A stretch of 64,000 bases of DNA from Chondrilla cf. caribensis (Eukaryota; Porifera; Demospongiae; Chondrillida; Chondrillidae), in NCBI GenBank assembly GCA_964020155.1, contig OZ026563.1, forward strand, positions 2,705,440 to 2,769,439, in the 5' to 3' direction. A model generated the notes under the pieces. It did no database searches and had not been told where the DNA came from. It saw nothing but the letters and a program-made list of their open reading frames with translations. The translations under genes and the position numbers were made by a program. Shown one piece after another: positions 19,101-38,856 of the stretch. How positions within the stretch are numbered: the first letter of the stretch is position 1; each line of letters begins with the position of its first letter.

Positions 19101-22002
19101 CAGCAAAGGCCAAAATTCACTACGTACTTGTTATTCTACAGCCCGGAATTGTCTACTACTCTTGAGTGTTATCGCTAACATCTTATCATAATGGTTTGCC
19201 ATGTTATGATCAAACAACCTCCCAACTCTTTTCCCCGAAACCTACTAAACTCGTATGAACCTCTGTCGTAGCTATGTATGTGTGTCTTGTAAAGTGGTTT
19301 ATATAGCACATTCATGGATCTGTACAATACACACATTCTTGGAATATGTACGTGTGGTAAGTTATATTAAAGGTTCCATGTTACAAATAATGACAATTAA
19401 AGCATCAACTCTTTTGACATGCACACATACGTATTGCACATGCATACGTATGCGAACAAAGTTGCACATACATACGTACATATACGTACGTGCAGTATGT
19501 GCAAATTGTACATATGTATATAAATAGAAATATCACATTGCACTACTTATATAAATAATATTATACACATGTGCATTACACATTGGAGATCATGTACTTA
19601 CTGCTTTCCTGAGAAATACATCATCTTGAGAAAGATGGTAAGCACTCAAAAGCCCTCCCAAAACTCTGATGGTAGTTTCAAACAAGTTGACATCTTTGTT
19701 CACATCGACGCGCATTGTGGAGACCCAATCCCTGGCCTCTCTGAACTCTGTGTGCAGCCCCATCATCCACATGGTGTCCAAGGCATCTATCAGAGTGAGT
19801 CCAAGTCCAAACCATTCGTGGTATTTCTTGGACTTAGGCAACAGCTCGTCTTTGCCCCAGGCATATTGCTTGTAAGCCTTCCAAGCGTGCTGAAAGGCCG
19901 AAATAACTGCTTGTTGCTTGTCTGTGAAGCCTTGCTCTCCATGTCCGCGCTTGCCAGTGTCAGACTTTGAGGTAGACGATGCAGAACTAGCTTCATGTGC
20001 TGTCAAGAACTTTTTACCTTCTTGTGGGGATGATACTGTGGAGCTAGTGCCTTTCGTCAAAAACTTTTGATTCGAAGTATCCGATACAATTACAGCGTCC
20101 TGCTTGGATATATTGTGAAACTTTTCTTCAAGCTTGGACAGTTTTGAATTCACTTTGCTGATAAAATCGCTCCCATTAGTGGTCACATGTACTGACATTG
20201 AAGCAGGATGAGTGGTGATGGCCGTCCTGGCCGCTGTCTCGACCAAGGGGATGCCCTCCACCACCATGAGGAACAATGTCAAGGATGACAGTACAATGCA
20301 CATTGCGAACAGCTTCAAAGGCGAACACCTCTACACGAGGAAAACAGATAAAGGGTAATCACACTAAAACTATTACAAGCTGATAACAGCTGCAAATAGT
20401 TTTCTGCTCTGTGTGTGTGTGTATGTGTGTGTGTGTGTATGAATACTGAGACGAGCCAAGAGGTAAGAGGTTTACGTACAATAACTATACTAATATCAAA
20501 TTATTTTAGAGGCATCTTTTGGTCACTTACAAATGTATACAAATGCTGAAAAGCAGTTCCAGGCCACCATGATTGAATCATAAGAAAACAATATTTTTCA
20601 GTGCTATCACCAACTGAGAGGGTTAACTACATGACAATCATTAGGTTTATTACAGTAATTTGCATATGTCGCTGTAGAGGGTATCAGCTGGATAATGGTA
20701 CACCGTTCAGCTTTAACAGGTAAGTCATTCTTACGTACTTAAAAGTCAAGTGGTGTGATTATACAATGAGCTAAAGTAGCATTCCTAATACCTGGAATTC
20801 TGAATTGAGTAGGAATGAAACTAACAGTGGAGAACTCAAGTGTAATGGAACATGCAATGGCCAGGTGTCCATTTTCAAACAGTAACTACATGTATGTAAT
20901 TTCAGACCATCCGAGGTTTAAACCATACTGGCTTCATTAAAGGATTAGCTACACATACGTACGTACGTACATCACACACCAGGCAGGGTATACACAACGT
21001 GCCCCAATTGATTGGTAATGTGACAAAAATCTTGACCTGATCAGGTATGGGCACCTTTAGTAAGGCAAGGGCAGCTAGTTTTAGACAGTGGGGTTAGTGT
21101 TAAGATTTTCCCTCCCTTTAGTAAGGTGAGAGCAGCTAGTTTTTAACAATAGGTAAACCTGGACAAGTTAATTTCTTTTTCTTGCCCAGTCAGTCATCAG
21201 TGGGCAAACCACTCTTTGCACAGCCTGCTGGGCAAGATGTACGCACGTTAGAACCAATAATTCATGGTGGGATATTGAACTGGGATACCTGGAGTTACTG
21301 ACGGTCCAACATTGGCAATAGTCCTAAGGGTGAATAGACCTGATTCAGTGAGATCGCAGACTATCAGTAGTGGACTACCTCAGGCACCCTACAAGTCGTA
21401 TCTATAAGAGTGGGTTGAATTCATGAATATGAGATGTGACGAGATTCAGAGGGTGACAGTCTATTCTTAGTAACAATATCCCGGAGAACAACAAAATGGT
21501 TGGCAAGTAAACAAGAAAATGGCCACCGCTGGTACACGTCCCATGGACAATTTCTGCATAACGCTCAATAGTGTCTGACGCTTTGACCAAAAGGAGATCT
21601 ATGATAAATGGAAAGGCCTATACACAACAGCTAAAGGTTGTAGCGACTAGTTATTTTAAAATACTCAATGATAATTGTCGAAGGGATCAAATACTACATC
21701 GATATGAATGCCAAGGGGCGAAACGGAAACTCGACTAAAATTTGACACGTCATGTTCGATATAAAACCTTCTTTGACTTAACTTACAAAAAGAGTTCGTT
21801 GAAGTCGTTCGGATCTACTTGACAGATGTAACCCACTTTCCAATCTGCTGTAGGTGTCTTTCATTTGTGCGTTTAACCCACCGAGGATCACTACGTATAG
21901 GCCTACTGCTCCGTATCGCCCAGCGGCTAGTGCATCAAGCATGAAGGGGGGTTTACACACTGCTTCCGGTGATCTCATTTCCGGTTTCCCAACATTCCTC
22001 AT
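13151..22002 (-). CDS. MAN1B1: ER mannosyl-oligosaccharide alpha-1,2-mannosidase, GH47
   Basis: Type II membrane glycosidase that trims a mannose from Man9GlcNAc2 in ER/Golgi quality control. Exons: 22002-21787, 20330-19602, 18982-18791, 16458-16271, 14747-14624, 13826-13632 and 13489-13151; all phases fit and the product is 660 residues (human MAN1B1 is about 700). A signal anchor ([20 protein letters not shown]) follows the first splice, then a Ser/Thr/Lys-rich stem, then GH47: [25 protein letters not shown] (acid Glu), [12 protein letters not shown] (Asp), [10 protein letters not shown] plus [11 protein letters not shown] (disulphide Cys pair), RPETVESLF (Glu) and NTEAHPLPI (calcium-binding Thr). 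All expected catalytic residues are present. The first exon adds 72 residues before the anchor, with a second hydrophobic stretch ([12 protein letters not shown]), which is unusual; the start codon could be elsewhere. The start lies 156 bp from the PKN start on the other strand. Confidence 0.93.
13996..14155 (+). repeat. MITE family A, copy 3
   Basis: About 160 bp, from TACAGTAATACTCGTTAATC to CGAGAATTCACTGTA, with the family's internal TTTTCAAAGAATATGGTGGA and TTCATTGGTACTTGCACA phrases. It lies in the mannosidase intron between 14624 and 13826. Confidence 0.82.
14910..14995. repeat. hairpin element with GGGCGCAAAGCGCCC core
   Basis: The arm GGTTAAGACATGGGCAC (14910-14926) is repeated inverted at 14979-14995, and a second inner hairpin GGGCGCAAAGCGCCC sits at 14962-14976. 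The flank 14996-15095 holds another pair of inverted segments (TATAGCATCCGTTGC and GTAACGAATGCTATA), so this may be a nested foldback element. It lies in a mannosidase intron. Confidence 0.7.
15886..16190. repeat. 21-bp minisatellite, about 14-15 units
   Basis: Tandem copies of TGTACCCTGTCTATACCCACA with gradual drift toward TGTACTGCATCCACACCCACA at the 3' side. It lies in the mannosidase intron between exons 16271 and 14747. The unit is a multiple of three, so it is open in several frames (repeats such as RVHVGID), but flanking splice sites place it in an intron. Confidence 0.92.
17386..17927. mobile_element. non-autonomous DNA transposon-like element with ~45-bp terminal inverted repeats
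   Basis: The left end carries GTAGTGTCCGAAATTTTCAT and GGGACGTAATTTTCGCGAAT. The right end, read inverted, carries GTAGTGTCTGAAATTTTCGC and GGGACGTAATTTTCGTGAAT. The ends match over about 45 bp with a few mismatches, and the element is about 540 bp long. It contains a minus-strand ORF of 125 codons (17889-17512) with no domain I recognise. It sits in the mannosidase intron between 18791 and 16458. Confidence 0.82.
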
Positions 22003-22158
22003 TTTTGGACCATAATAATCCTTCTACTACTGTTGGAGAATCTATGGTAGATTGGAGCAGTGTTCTAGAGATTGTTTGATTCGAAATAGTTTGATTCAAG
22101 GTATCGAAAACTACGCGTCTCTCACTCGACATCTCTCTTGTGACATTTGAATACTAAA
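22003..22158. promoter_or_regulatory. putative bidirectional promoter, MAN1B1 / PKN
   Basis: Only 156 bp separate the inferred start codons of the divergent mannosidase and protein kinase N genes, so their transcription starts and core promoters must overlap or be very close. I see no clear TATA box. The call is an inference from gene layout. Confidence 0.5.
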
Positions 22159-30533
<8,375 letters not shown>

Positions 30534-30914
30534 TGTAGAATATAACAGTTTTAATTCTTGTGCGAGTTTTAAATGTTTTTCTTTTTCAGTATCACTCGTA
30601 TTTTTGCACCAAATCCACTCATTGCTTTAGAAAGTTATACAGCTGTCATTCCTGTCCCTCACTCATGACAAGTCTCTCGTTGTTATATTACCACTACACG
30701 TACATATGTGTTATGATATATAAGAAGTATTGTATCATTTAGAATTATATAATAGTATTTATTACTGTACATGTGCTGATAATTATTAATGATAATTATT
30801 ATTATTGTTTCATAGATTATGTATTATATCTAATATAATATTGTTATATATATTATATATACGTACATATATTATATACAATTATTGTAAAACATTATAT
30901 ACACATATTATATG

Positions 30915-30960
<46 letters not shown>

Positions 30961-31119
30961 TACTTGACATCAAGTATTAGAAAACCATGACAAGACAATT
31001 GATGTTACAAATTAAAATTTGAATTACAAACTATAATAGATTGAATGATAGCCCTTTTAAATCAAAGCATGTAAATTGCACCCGTAGTGAAATCGCCAAC
31101 ATCAATAGCCCACAGGATG
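30534..31119. other. intergenic, convergent 3' ends, AT-rich with (AT)n tract
   Basis: Between the PKN stop codon and the GTDC1 stop codon on the minus strand. It includes a (TA)n microsatellite at about 30921-30952 and very AT-rich sequence likely belonging to both 3' UTRs. No coding exon or RNA gene was recognised. Confidence 0.7.
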
Positions 31120-31279
31120 TTATGTGCTGTTGAGAGCATACAGAGCTTCTTCATATTTGTCTTTCAAACATGTCCAAGTGTATCTTTTCCAATCAATTTT
31201 ATCCTATAAAATGAAATAAATGCATTAATAATCCCTTGTTATATAAATATACAAATAAAGTGGTAAAGAGATGTACAAT

Positions 31280-31345
<66 letters not shown>

Positions 31346-34211
31346 CATACATTACAGCCTACAATTCATACAATCACCTCATTTTACTAACCTTGATATT
31401 TTTACCACGAGCTGCCTTTGGATTCATACAGAAATTTTTCAATAACTTGACTAGCTGCTGCTGAGTGTTATAAATGCATTCAGCTGTATAAACACACAAC
31501 AATTCACATACATACGTACATGTTGCATAAAACAACATTACCTTAGTGTACATATGTACATAACATCATTCAATGTCACAACAAACCCAAATAATCTCAC
31601 CAGGATAGATCTCTGGGTATACTAGCCTGTTTGGACACAACGGATAACAACCCGCGTGTACTGCTTCCAGCCTACATAAACCAGGGATAAGTATACACAT
31701 GTACTAAGTTCTATAGGTTTTATATTCGATGTTTGAGTGCAAAGTCCTTTTGTATGGACATACATTGCCACTCCAAAGAACTCATGCTTTGCTGTTGAAA
31801 CCACTACATCTGCTCTTGCTAGGATGGACCAGTATGTTGGTCTGTCCACAAACCCACATATGTTAATGTGCTTGTCCAGCCTCTCTAACAAACTCCCAAA
31901 TTCTTCTATCAGAAATCGATGAGCATAGAGATATTGATATATATCGTGAATTGTAAAACATCACTGAGTGCAGTACCAGATGTATCTCCACTGTGCTTGC
32001 CCAACACTGAAACTTTGAAATCCATCCCGATGTCCTTCAATTGCAATAAGACCTGACCAAATTCTTCTGGATTTTTATCATGTTCCCTACAGCACAGAGT
32101 AAAAAGGACAAGCTTTATGAGTTCAATGTTTCTGAGTGTCAGCAGGGGTCCATCAACTGGACATTTCTGCTGTCAATTTGAGAGAATTTGTTGATGACGT
32201 GATCCTAACCTTCAATTGTACACATAATACATACTGTAATGGCTCAATACAACAAACCACCATACACACACTTGAAATTGTAGGGATACAAAGCTTCCTG
32301 AGATGTTCACATTATATTACATAAAGTTGGGTTTATAGAGCAAAAAAATCAATAGGTTTAGTACAACGAACTGCATAGTAAACATAGTAACACCACCACC
32401 ACCACCAGCAACAACAACAACATCAACAACAACAGAAACTGTGAAAATAATATATTCGCAATTCACAAAGGCAGAAATGCTCACCATCTGTGAGGCCAGA
32501 TGATATGAAGTTTGTTGTCACTTGTATTCTTTTCAGTGAATGGTTCCACAAGAACGTTGCCAGTGGAAGTGGGTGTGTCATCAATTGGAGGTGTGGTCTC
32601 GTTGTGCTGTCCAGAGTAATGTGCACAAATGTCAGGCAATTCCAATGGAAAGTAAAGAACACGGCACTTCGATTTAATGAGGTCACTGACACCTTTGGGA
32701 TGGAAATCAGGCATCATGTTTAAAAACGATGTGATGGAAGACAGGAATGAATCCATGTTAAAATGAGAATTGAACAGAACGCAGTCAGCAGCTAGGCTGC
32801 ATGGAGAGGGAAACGATACTCGATTCATGGGGTACCCACAAATACAACCAACTATGTATGTGCCGCATACATTATAAGCACATAGAGTGGGACCTTAACA
32901 ACCTGGCATATTTTGGGAAAACAACTACACAACAAATTGCAAAGGTTGTCAGAATATGTTAAAGGTTAAAATGTTATAGAATACTGTTATGAAGATGGGC
33001 ACGTCTAGATTATGTGAAATATATTTAAACTTCTTGATCATGAAGGTCTGAGATTATGGTGGTTGAACTGCAGTGTACTTAAAGCAAATGACAGTTGTCT
33101 GTTTTACACTAGTTCCCCACACATACTAATCTGATTGTAGTAAACATCACACTTCACAGGACACCTAGACAGTGGGCAGTGGATTGTGGTTACACGATAG
33201 ATTAGTCTCGTTGGCTAGGTCATGTAGAGGAGGTCAGGGTTTAGTACAGCAACCCATCAAAACTACAAGCATCACATAAAATGAATTTAACAGTCAATGG
33301 CAGTTCATAGAAATGTACGCATGTACTATATAGAATCCTTATTATATCCTTAGGATCCTTATCCATTTTAATGATATTAACTTATTCAGTACATATGAAT
33401 GTACATTACTTCACTTGATGGGAGTCACCCACCAGGATATTATCTGACTGTAGCCGAACTGGAAGTCTCTATCGAGCTGTTTCCTAACAGGATAGACGAG
33501 CTGGTTTTCATGGAAATATAGGACCTTTCTCAAGGTCCTCAAGTCCTCTCGCAGTGCTATAAGGTCACAGAGGTTGAGAGTAGCACTTGCAAACAAAGTC
33601 CTGCATAACCGAAAAATTGATGCAAATATTATAATCACACATCTACACAAGTTGGACCATGAGGTTTGGGGGTAGAGTCATCCTAATACTGCACTACAAG
33701 TTATATGAGTAACTGGCACATAATGACATTTTTGACATGTTTGCAGACATCTGTCAGCTGTACAGTATGCATGCATATTACATGTACAGACATATTTGAT
33801 TATTATGTAGAATTCTACTTGGATACATACCTGGATGTATGTACGTATGTATGTATATTACTTCCATGCATAAAGTTTCAGTAAATGTTGAAATGAAACG
33901 AGAGCTGTATGATTGGATATCTGATTGACTTACTTTATTTGAAAGATGGATGGAGTGTTAAAGAAACAACATACGTTAATTAACAAATGAATAACTTAAG
34001 CTATGTTATGTCATGCTCACTTGTATCCTTCAAGTTTGGGAATGGACAGAGCAAAATGTAAAGCTGACGTACGCATTCTCCAAGGCCACTTCTTCGCGGG
34101 CAGAGTGAACACACTAGCGTTGAATGTTCGGGCTAGCAAATCAGTTAACTGTTTGTGAGAACCACCGTAAAACGATTCTATGATAATAATGTCATGAGCA
34201 GCTTGGGCCAT
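31120..34211 (-). CDS. GTDC1: tRNA-queuosine alpha-mannosyltransferase (GTDC1/QTMAN)
   Basis: GT4-type transferase that adds mannose to queuosine-34 of tRNA-Asp in animals; acts in the cytosol on tRNA. Exons: 34211-34021, 33600-33433, 32796-32485, 32086-31977, 31905-31764, 31671-31601, 31483-31392 and 31203-31120, all in phase, 389 residues. Diagnostic segments: [105 protein letters not shown], then [20 protein letters not shown]. Human GTDC1 is 458 residues; the difference is mainly in the variable Ser/Asn-rich insert before HIIWPHRW, which is short here. The start ATG lies head-to-head with the eRF1 gene. A (CA)n tract is in the last intron. Confidence 0.95.
31282..31342. repeat. (CA)n microsatellite
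   Basis: About 60 bp of uninterrupted CA repeats in the last intron of the minus-strand GTDC1 gene, between exons ending at 31392 and starting at 31203. Confidence 0.95.
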
Positions 34212-35239
34212 GTTGTCCTGGGTCTACAGTCTACAGTCTCTCGATCTATTGCAAAGCAAAGCAGAAAGGCGAATCCAATCAGGGCTACGTACGTACCGGC
34301 GCTGGTATAATACTCTCAGTCCGAATTCTAAAATTTGAATCCGGAGTGTGATTCTTTCCTGCGCCACGTGCATTGTCATCGCCAAAAAGTGGTATTGAAC
34401 AAGATCACCTGAACTACGAGACGAAGTACCGAAGACCTTGTATAGCAAATAGTTCGTTTTTAACGCAATTCAGACACCATCCTGGTTATAGCCGTAAGTT
34501 ATTGTGTGGTCTGTTAGCGCGTTTGGTGATAACTGAGTGTTAATTATTAGTACAGTCTATGGTGGTCACCGATTCCTCCGACTAGTTGACGTCGTTGGTC
34601 ACTGATGCAAGTTTTATCAGTGAATTCTATAGTCATTATTCAACTGAAAAGGTCGATAACACTTGTGGACTAACTCTATAAACTGGTTGAGTAGCGGGGA
34701 AGGACAGTCCACTTATGAGAGTGAAGGGTAAAATGAGGGCTTTGACCTTGGGTACCATACGGGTAACGGGTAGTCGGGACTTATTTAGACTGGGGATCCC
34801 TTCAGCCAAATGGCTATTATGCTGGGGCGTACCATTGACAACATCTAGAGTAGCACTGGTAATATTATGGTACACTGGGATAATATGGGAGATGGGTCCC
34901 TTGAACACCAATGAAGTTGAGCAATGGTTATGTGTCTGGTCCTGGGAAATCTCCTATGTGAAGATATCACTGATATGAGTTGAAATCAGTAGTAAATGGT
35001 TGGGTGGCCCAAATTACTCTGTTCTATCCTATCACACAACATATATTGTCCATACTATCATTGCCTGGCCTGTAGCTTGAAATTAAAGATATTATTCATT
35101 GGGTACTCTTAACACTGAGGGGCTATTGGCACTTTTGTAGACATTATCTCCTTGATAGTGTTAATTGAAATACACCTCTGTGACTCAATATAGACCATGT
35201 ACATAATACTAAGGTTGTCCAATTGAAGCTATAGGTATG

Positions 35240-35403
35240 TACAGTGAATTCTCATTTATCCACCAAACCTTTTAATCCGTCACAATTTCCCAGTATCAGT
35301 ATAATGTACAAGTACCAATGAATATCCAGTTAATCCATCAAACTCGTTATTCCACCATATTCTTTGAAAACGAATTGTGGCGGATTAATGAGTATTCACT
35401 GCA
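35240..35403 (-). repeat. MITE family A, copy 4 (inverted orientation)
   Basis: Reverse-complement of the family seen at 6087 and 13996: it starts TACAGTGAATTCTCATTTAT, contains GTACAAGTACCAATGAATAT and CCATATTCTTTGAAAACGAA, and ends TGAGTATTCACTGCA. It lies between GTDC1 and ETF1. Confidence 0.82.
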
Positions 35404-36019
35404 CTATATTTGTCAGTGCAGTTAAAGCCTCACTAAACAGTTTATGATTCTAGTAATGGGCAATTCAAGATGTGGGTCCCTCTTATCTGAATCATTAATT
35501 TCATAACCTGGCTGTACGTGTGTCCCTATTCCTAAGTATGGGACCTTTATGTACACTTCACCATCTTATACCTCATTTCTGTTCTGGTTTGTCAAAAAAA
35601 ACTTATCATAGCACTGTTACAATTGTTCCATTCTTTCTCACCATTTTGTTACATAGGTACATACAGTAATACTGAGTAGGTTACTTGAGCAAGTAGGCTG
35701 TTTCAGTTGTCATTTCACATCTAATAACCTGTACACTGTTGAAAGAGTGGGCTGACTATGTCACATGCCACATACCACACACAGATGGAAATTTAGCAAT
35801 TTGAACTCCAGCCAAACATACAAACCGACAATAGTATTCCTGTACCACCTACTAGCAAGCACAGTAAATCCTCAATAAGACAAACACACTTGAGGCAAGT
35901 AACGGTCCAGCATTAGTGGGAAAATAAAATTTAAAACATGTACTCACATATTTTGGCAAAAAACTAACACACACACACACTTGTGTACATTGTCTACATC
36001 AATTGCCTACTTACCCTTG

Positions 36020-36106
<87 letters not shown>
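36020..36106. repeat. (TG)n microsatellite
   Basis: About 85 bp of TG repeats upstream of the ETF1 coding region. The ORF over it is a repeat artefact. Confidence 0.95.
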
Positions 36107-36107
<1 letters not shown>

Positions 36108-36511
36108 TATCTGTTACATTGTACACTCCGGGTCAGCATAGTATGCCTAAGTGGCTAAAATGTATTATAGATGAATGTCTACATTCCTGGTACGAAGTCC
36201 CCACCATTCACTATACACCTCCCCTCTATGTATGCCATTGTTAGAATAACTTGTCTGGGGCGTGATGAAGCAGCACCTGACATTGTCATAGAAATGTTGT
36301 CATAAGACGTGTGCACCACAGGTGGGAGAGGTGTGTAGAGCCACTACTGGACAATTATCTGTATTCAACTCAACCAGATGGTATCTTGTTATTGTTAATG
36401 ATTAGAAGCTAGTGTACTGCTGAGTGTTGTACTTGAGTTGCAGTGTGTATTTACAGAATGCCAATTTGAAAATGCTTTAGGGTTTTAGCCTTATTATCAT
36501 GAAAATCATGT

Positions 36512-36688
36512 GCAGTGCAACTTGCTTAGTAAGTACCTGGGCTAGTATATTTTCTGGGTAGTGAGTACACCTCACTCAGTTTCTAGCTCATGTACACTAT
36601 GACAAGCATTACTGATAATAAGTAACTCTGATAAGAAGTACAGATTTGGTGTACCCTTCAAGGTACTTTACTAAGCAAGTTTGACTGT
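36512..36688. repeat. MITE family B, copy 1
   Basis: About 177 bp between GCAGTGCAACTTGCTTAGTA and TACTAAGCAAGTTTGACTGTA, which are imperfect inverted repeats. The interior (GAGTACACCTCACTCAGT, CAAGCATTACTGATAATAAG, GATTTGGTGTACCCTTCAAG) matches, inverted, the element at 44360-44538. Non-coding. Confidence 0.85.
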
Positions 36689-37416
36689 AATTGTAATAAA
36701 ATTAAATGTACTTATCCAAGTATCCTAAAACTTTCTGGTCATATGTTACTCAGTGTGTTCATTGATAGTCTGTCCCATGCGTGATGGAGATGAAATCGTG
36801 TAAACTAGGATATTACCCTACTGTTTGGTAGCCTTCTAAATCATCAGGTGCTTCTACCTATGCCCTGCTTCATGAGATTCTGCAAACACTGCATTTATTG
36901 TTGATCTCACCTGAAATTGTGACCTCAGGATTCAATGTGTGCATGACCTGGTAAATATCATTAAATCATTTCAATTTTGCTGGTAACTACACTTGATTGG
37001 TTAAAGGAATTAATTTTTGACATGAATATATCAGCAAACCACAAGTGTATGGTCTTTTGTCTCATCATTGATCACTGTAACTATGACAATGCTTGGGATT
37101 GAGATTACATAGGCTGTCAGAGGGATAAATACAACCTAGCCTTTAATAGCTGACACACACATAGGTACTGGGTATTTTATCCACTATAAAGAAGTTGTCC
37201 ATCCTTTAAAAGAAAAAATGCATTGGCACCTTGTTCATATAATCTCCATTTCTGGTTCTTCAAAATGTGTCCTTTGTAAGGTGGTAATTTCTGCTATGGA
37301 CGCCACTGAGAGTGCCCTTTGATAAATGTTCCACTGTTCACTGAACATGTTGTGATTGTCATCAGGTAAAGCTATTCTTGTTCACGACCCCGTGTTTCCT
37401 CTCTCACATTTAGACA

Positions 37417-38733
37417 ATGGCAACTGCTGGAGCCAATGAAGGTGCTGACTATAATGTTGAAATTTGGAAAATTAAACGACTCATCAAGAGTTTGGAGGCA
37501 GCTCGTGGGAATGGAACGAGTATGATATCTCTCATCATGCCTCCTAAGGATCAGATAGCGAGGATTGGCAAGATGTTGGCTGATGAATTTGGCACGGCAT
37601 CCAATATCAAAAGTCGCGTGAACCGCCTGTCGGTACTGGGAGCCATCACATCTGTTCAGCAAAGGCTGAAGTTGTATTCCAAAGTCCCTACTAATGGCCT
37701 CGTGATCTACTGTGGCACAATAGTCACTGAAGAAGGAAAGGAAAAGAAGGTCAATATTGACTTTGAGCCATTTAAGCCCATCAATACATCATTATACCTC
37801 TGTGATAACAAATTCCACACAGAACCACTTCAAGCGCTCCTGGCTGATGACAATAAGTTTGGGTTCATCGTGATGGATGGCAACGGGGCCCTTTTCGGTA
37901 CCCTCTCTGGCAATGCGAGGGAGGTATTACACAAGTTTACAGTGGATCTACCCAAGAAGCATGGTCGTGGAGGGCAGTCTGCAATGAGGTTTGCACGATT
38001 GCGTCTTGAGAAGCGGCACAACTACCTGCGGAAGGTTGCTGAAACTGCAGTGCAGCTATTTATTGTGAATGACCGACCGAATGTTACCGGACTGATAATA
38101 GCAGGGTCGGCAGATTTCAAAACTGAACTCAGTCAGTCAGACATGTTTGACCCACGCCTCCAGTCCATTGTATTGAAAGTAGTAGATGTATCGTATGGGG
38201 GAGAGAATGGGTTTAATCAAGCCATTGAGCTGTCATCAGAGGTCTTGGCCAATGTAAAGTTCATTCAAGAGAAGAAGCTAATTAATCGCTATTTTGATGA
38301 GATTTCCCAAGATACTGGTAAATATTGCTTTAGCGTGCAAGACACACTCAAAGCGTTGGAAATGGGCGCAGTGGAGACTTTGATAGTCTGGGAGAATCTC
38401 AGCATAGTTCGATATATTTTGAAAAATCACGAAACTGATGACCTTATCACTCTCAATCTCACGCCAGAACAAGAGAAAGATCGCACGTTATTTGTGGACA
38501 AGGACAGTGGAGTGGAGTACGAGATAGTGGAGAAGATGCCCTTCCTTGAGTGGCTTGCAAATAATTACAAAACGTTCGGTGCATCGTTAGAGATAGTAAC
38601 AGATCGGTCACAGGAAGGATCCCAATTCTGTAAAGGTTTTGGTGGGATTGGTGGCATTCTGCGTTATCGAGTTGATTTTCAAGTAATGGAACCCGATCTC
38701 TTTGATGATGATCTGTACGATGATGACTACTAA
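37417..38733 (+). CDS. ETF1: eukaryotic peptide chain release factor eRF1
   Basis: Class-I release factor: recognises all three stop codons and triggers peptidyl-tRNA hydrolysis on the ribosome with eRF3. The coding region is one uninterrupted 438-codon frame, unusual beside its intron-rich neighbours. The decoding signatures are TASNIKS (about residue 60) and YLCDNKF (about 127). The catalytic loop is [15 protein letters not shown] (GGQ at about 185). The C-terminal domain contains [15 protein letters not shown] and [14 protein letters not shown], and the protein ends in an acidic tail ([10 protein letters not shown]). Length and sequence are very close to human eRF1 (437 residues); the N-terminus is two residues longer. 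An acceptor immediately precedes the ATG, so a 5' UTR intron is likely and this is not a processed retrocopy sitting alone. AATAAA follows at 38851. Confidence 0.98.
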   Translation: MATAGANEGADYNVEIWKIKRLIKSLEAARGNGTSMISLIMPPKDQIARIGKMLADEFGTASNIKSRVNRLSVLGAITSVQQRLKLYSKVPTNGLVIYCGTIVTEEGKEKKVNIDFEPFKPINTSLYLCDNKFHTEPLQALLADDNKFGFIVMDGNGALFGTLSGNAREVLHKFTVDLPKKHGRGGQSAMRFARLRLEKRHNYLRKVAETAVQLFIVNDRPNVTGLIIAGSADFKTELSQSDMFDPRLQSIVLKVVDVSYGGENGFNQAIELSSEVLANVKFIQEKKLINRYFDEISQDTGKYCFSVQDTLKALEMGAVETLIVWENLSIVRYILKNHETDDLITLNLTPEQEKDRTLFVDKDSGVEYEIVEKMPFLEWLANNYKTFGASLEIVTDRSQEGSQFCKGFGGIGGILRYRVDFQVMEPDLFDDDLYDDDY

Positions 38734-38850
38734 ATTTAAAACTTATGCTTTTGCTGGTAATTTTGCAAACATGTAACACACTACATGTAATATTATGTTA
38801 CTGCAGTTCATACTTTTTCACTATTATTCATTTGCACTGTTTCATAATTA

Positions 38851-38856
38851 AATAAA
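38851..38856 (+). terminator. polyadenylation signal AATAAA of ETF1
   Basis: AATAAA 118 bp after the eRF1 stop codon, immediately preceded by an overlapping ATTAAA; the following sequence is AT-rich. Confidence 0.7.

Larger units (their letters stand above)
34212..37416. other. GTDC1/ETF1 divergent intergenic region, probable ETF1 5' UTR intron
   Basis: No coding exon was recognised in these 3.2 kb. The ETF1 start codon is preceded directly by a good acceptor (CTCTCTCACATTTAG at 37399-37413), suggesting that a non-coding first exon lies upstream. A plausible donor is GCC|GTAAGT near 34493, which would put the ETF1 transcription start close to the GTDC1 start codon. The region contains MITE family A copy 4, MITE family B copy 1 and a (TG)n tract. 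Confidence 0.5.

Noticed and set aside
20281..20330. Translation start of the mannosidase at the TTG near 20318
   Set aside because: TTG is not a credible start in a nuclear animal gene. The frame is open to an acceptor at 20331 that joins in phase to an ATG-containing exon.
32481..32828. Met start at 32828 as a separate small protein
   Set aside because: It is GTDC1 exon 3 extended past its acceptor; the true exon begins at 32796.
37417..38733. eRF1 as a processed pseudogene
   Set aside because: The frame is intact over 438 codons with all catalytic motifs, an upstream acceptor and a proper poly(A) signal.
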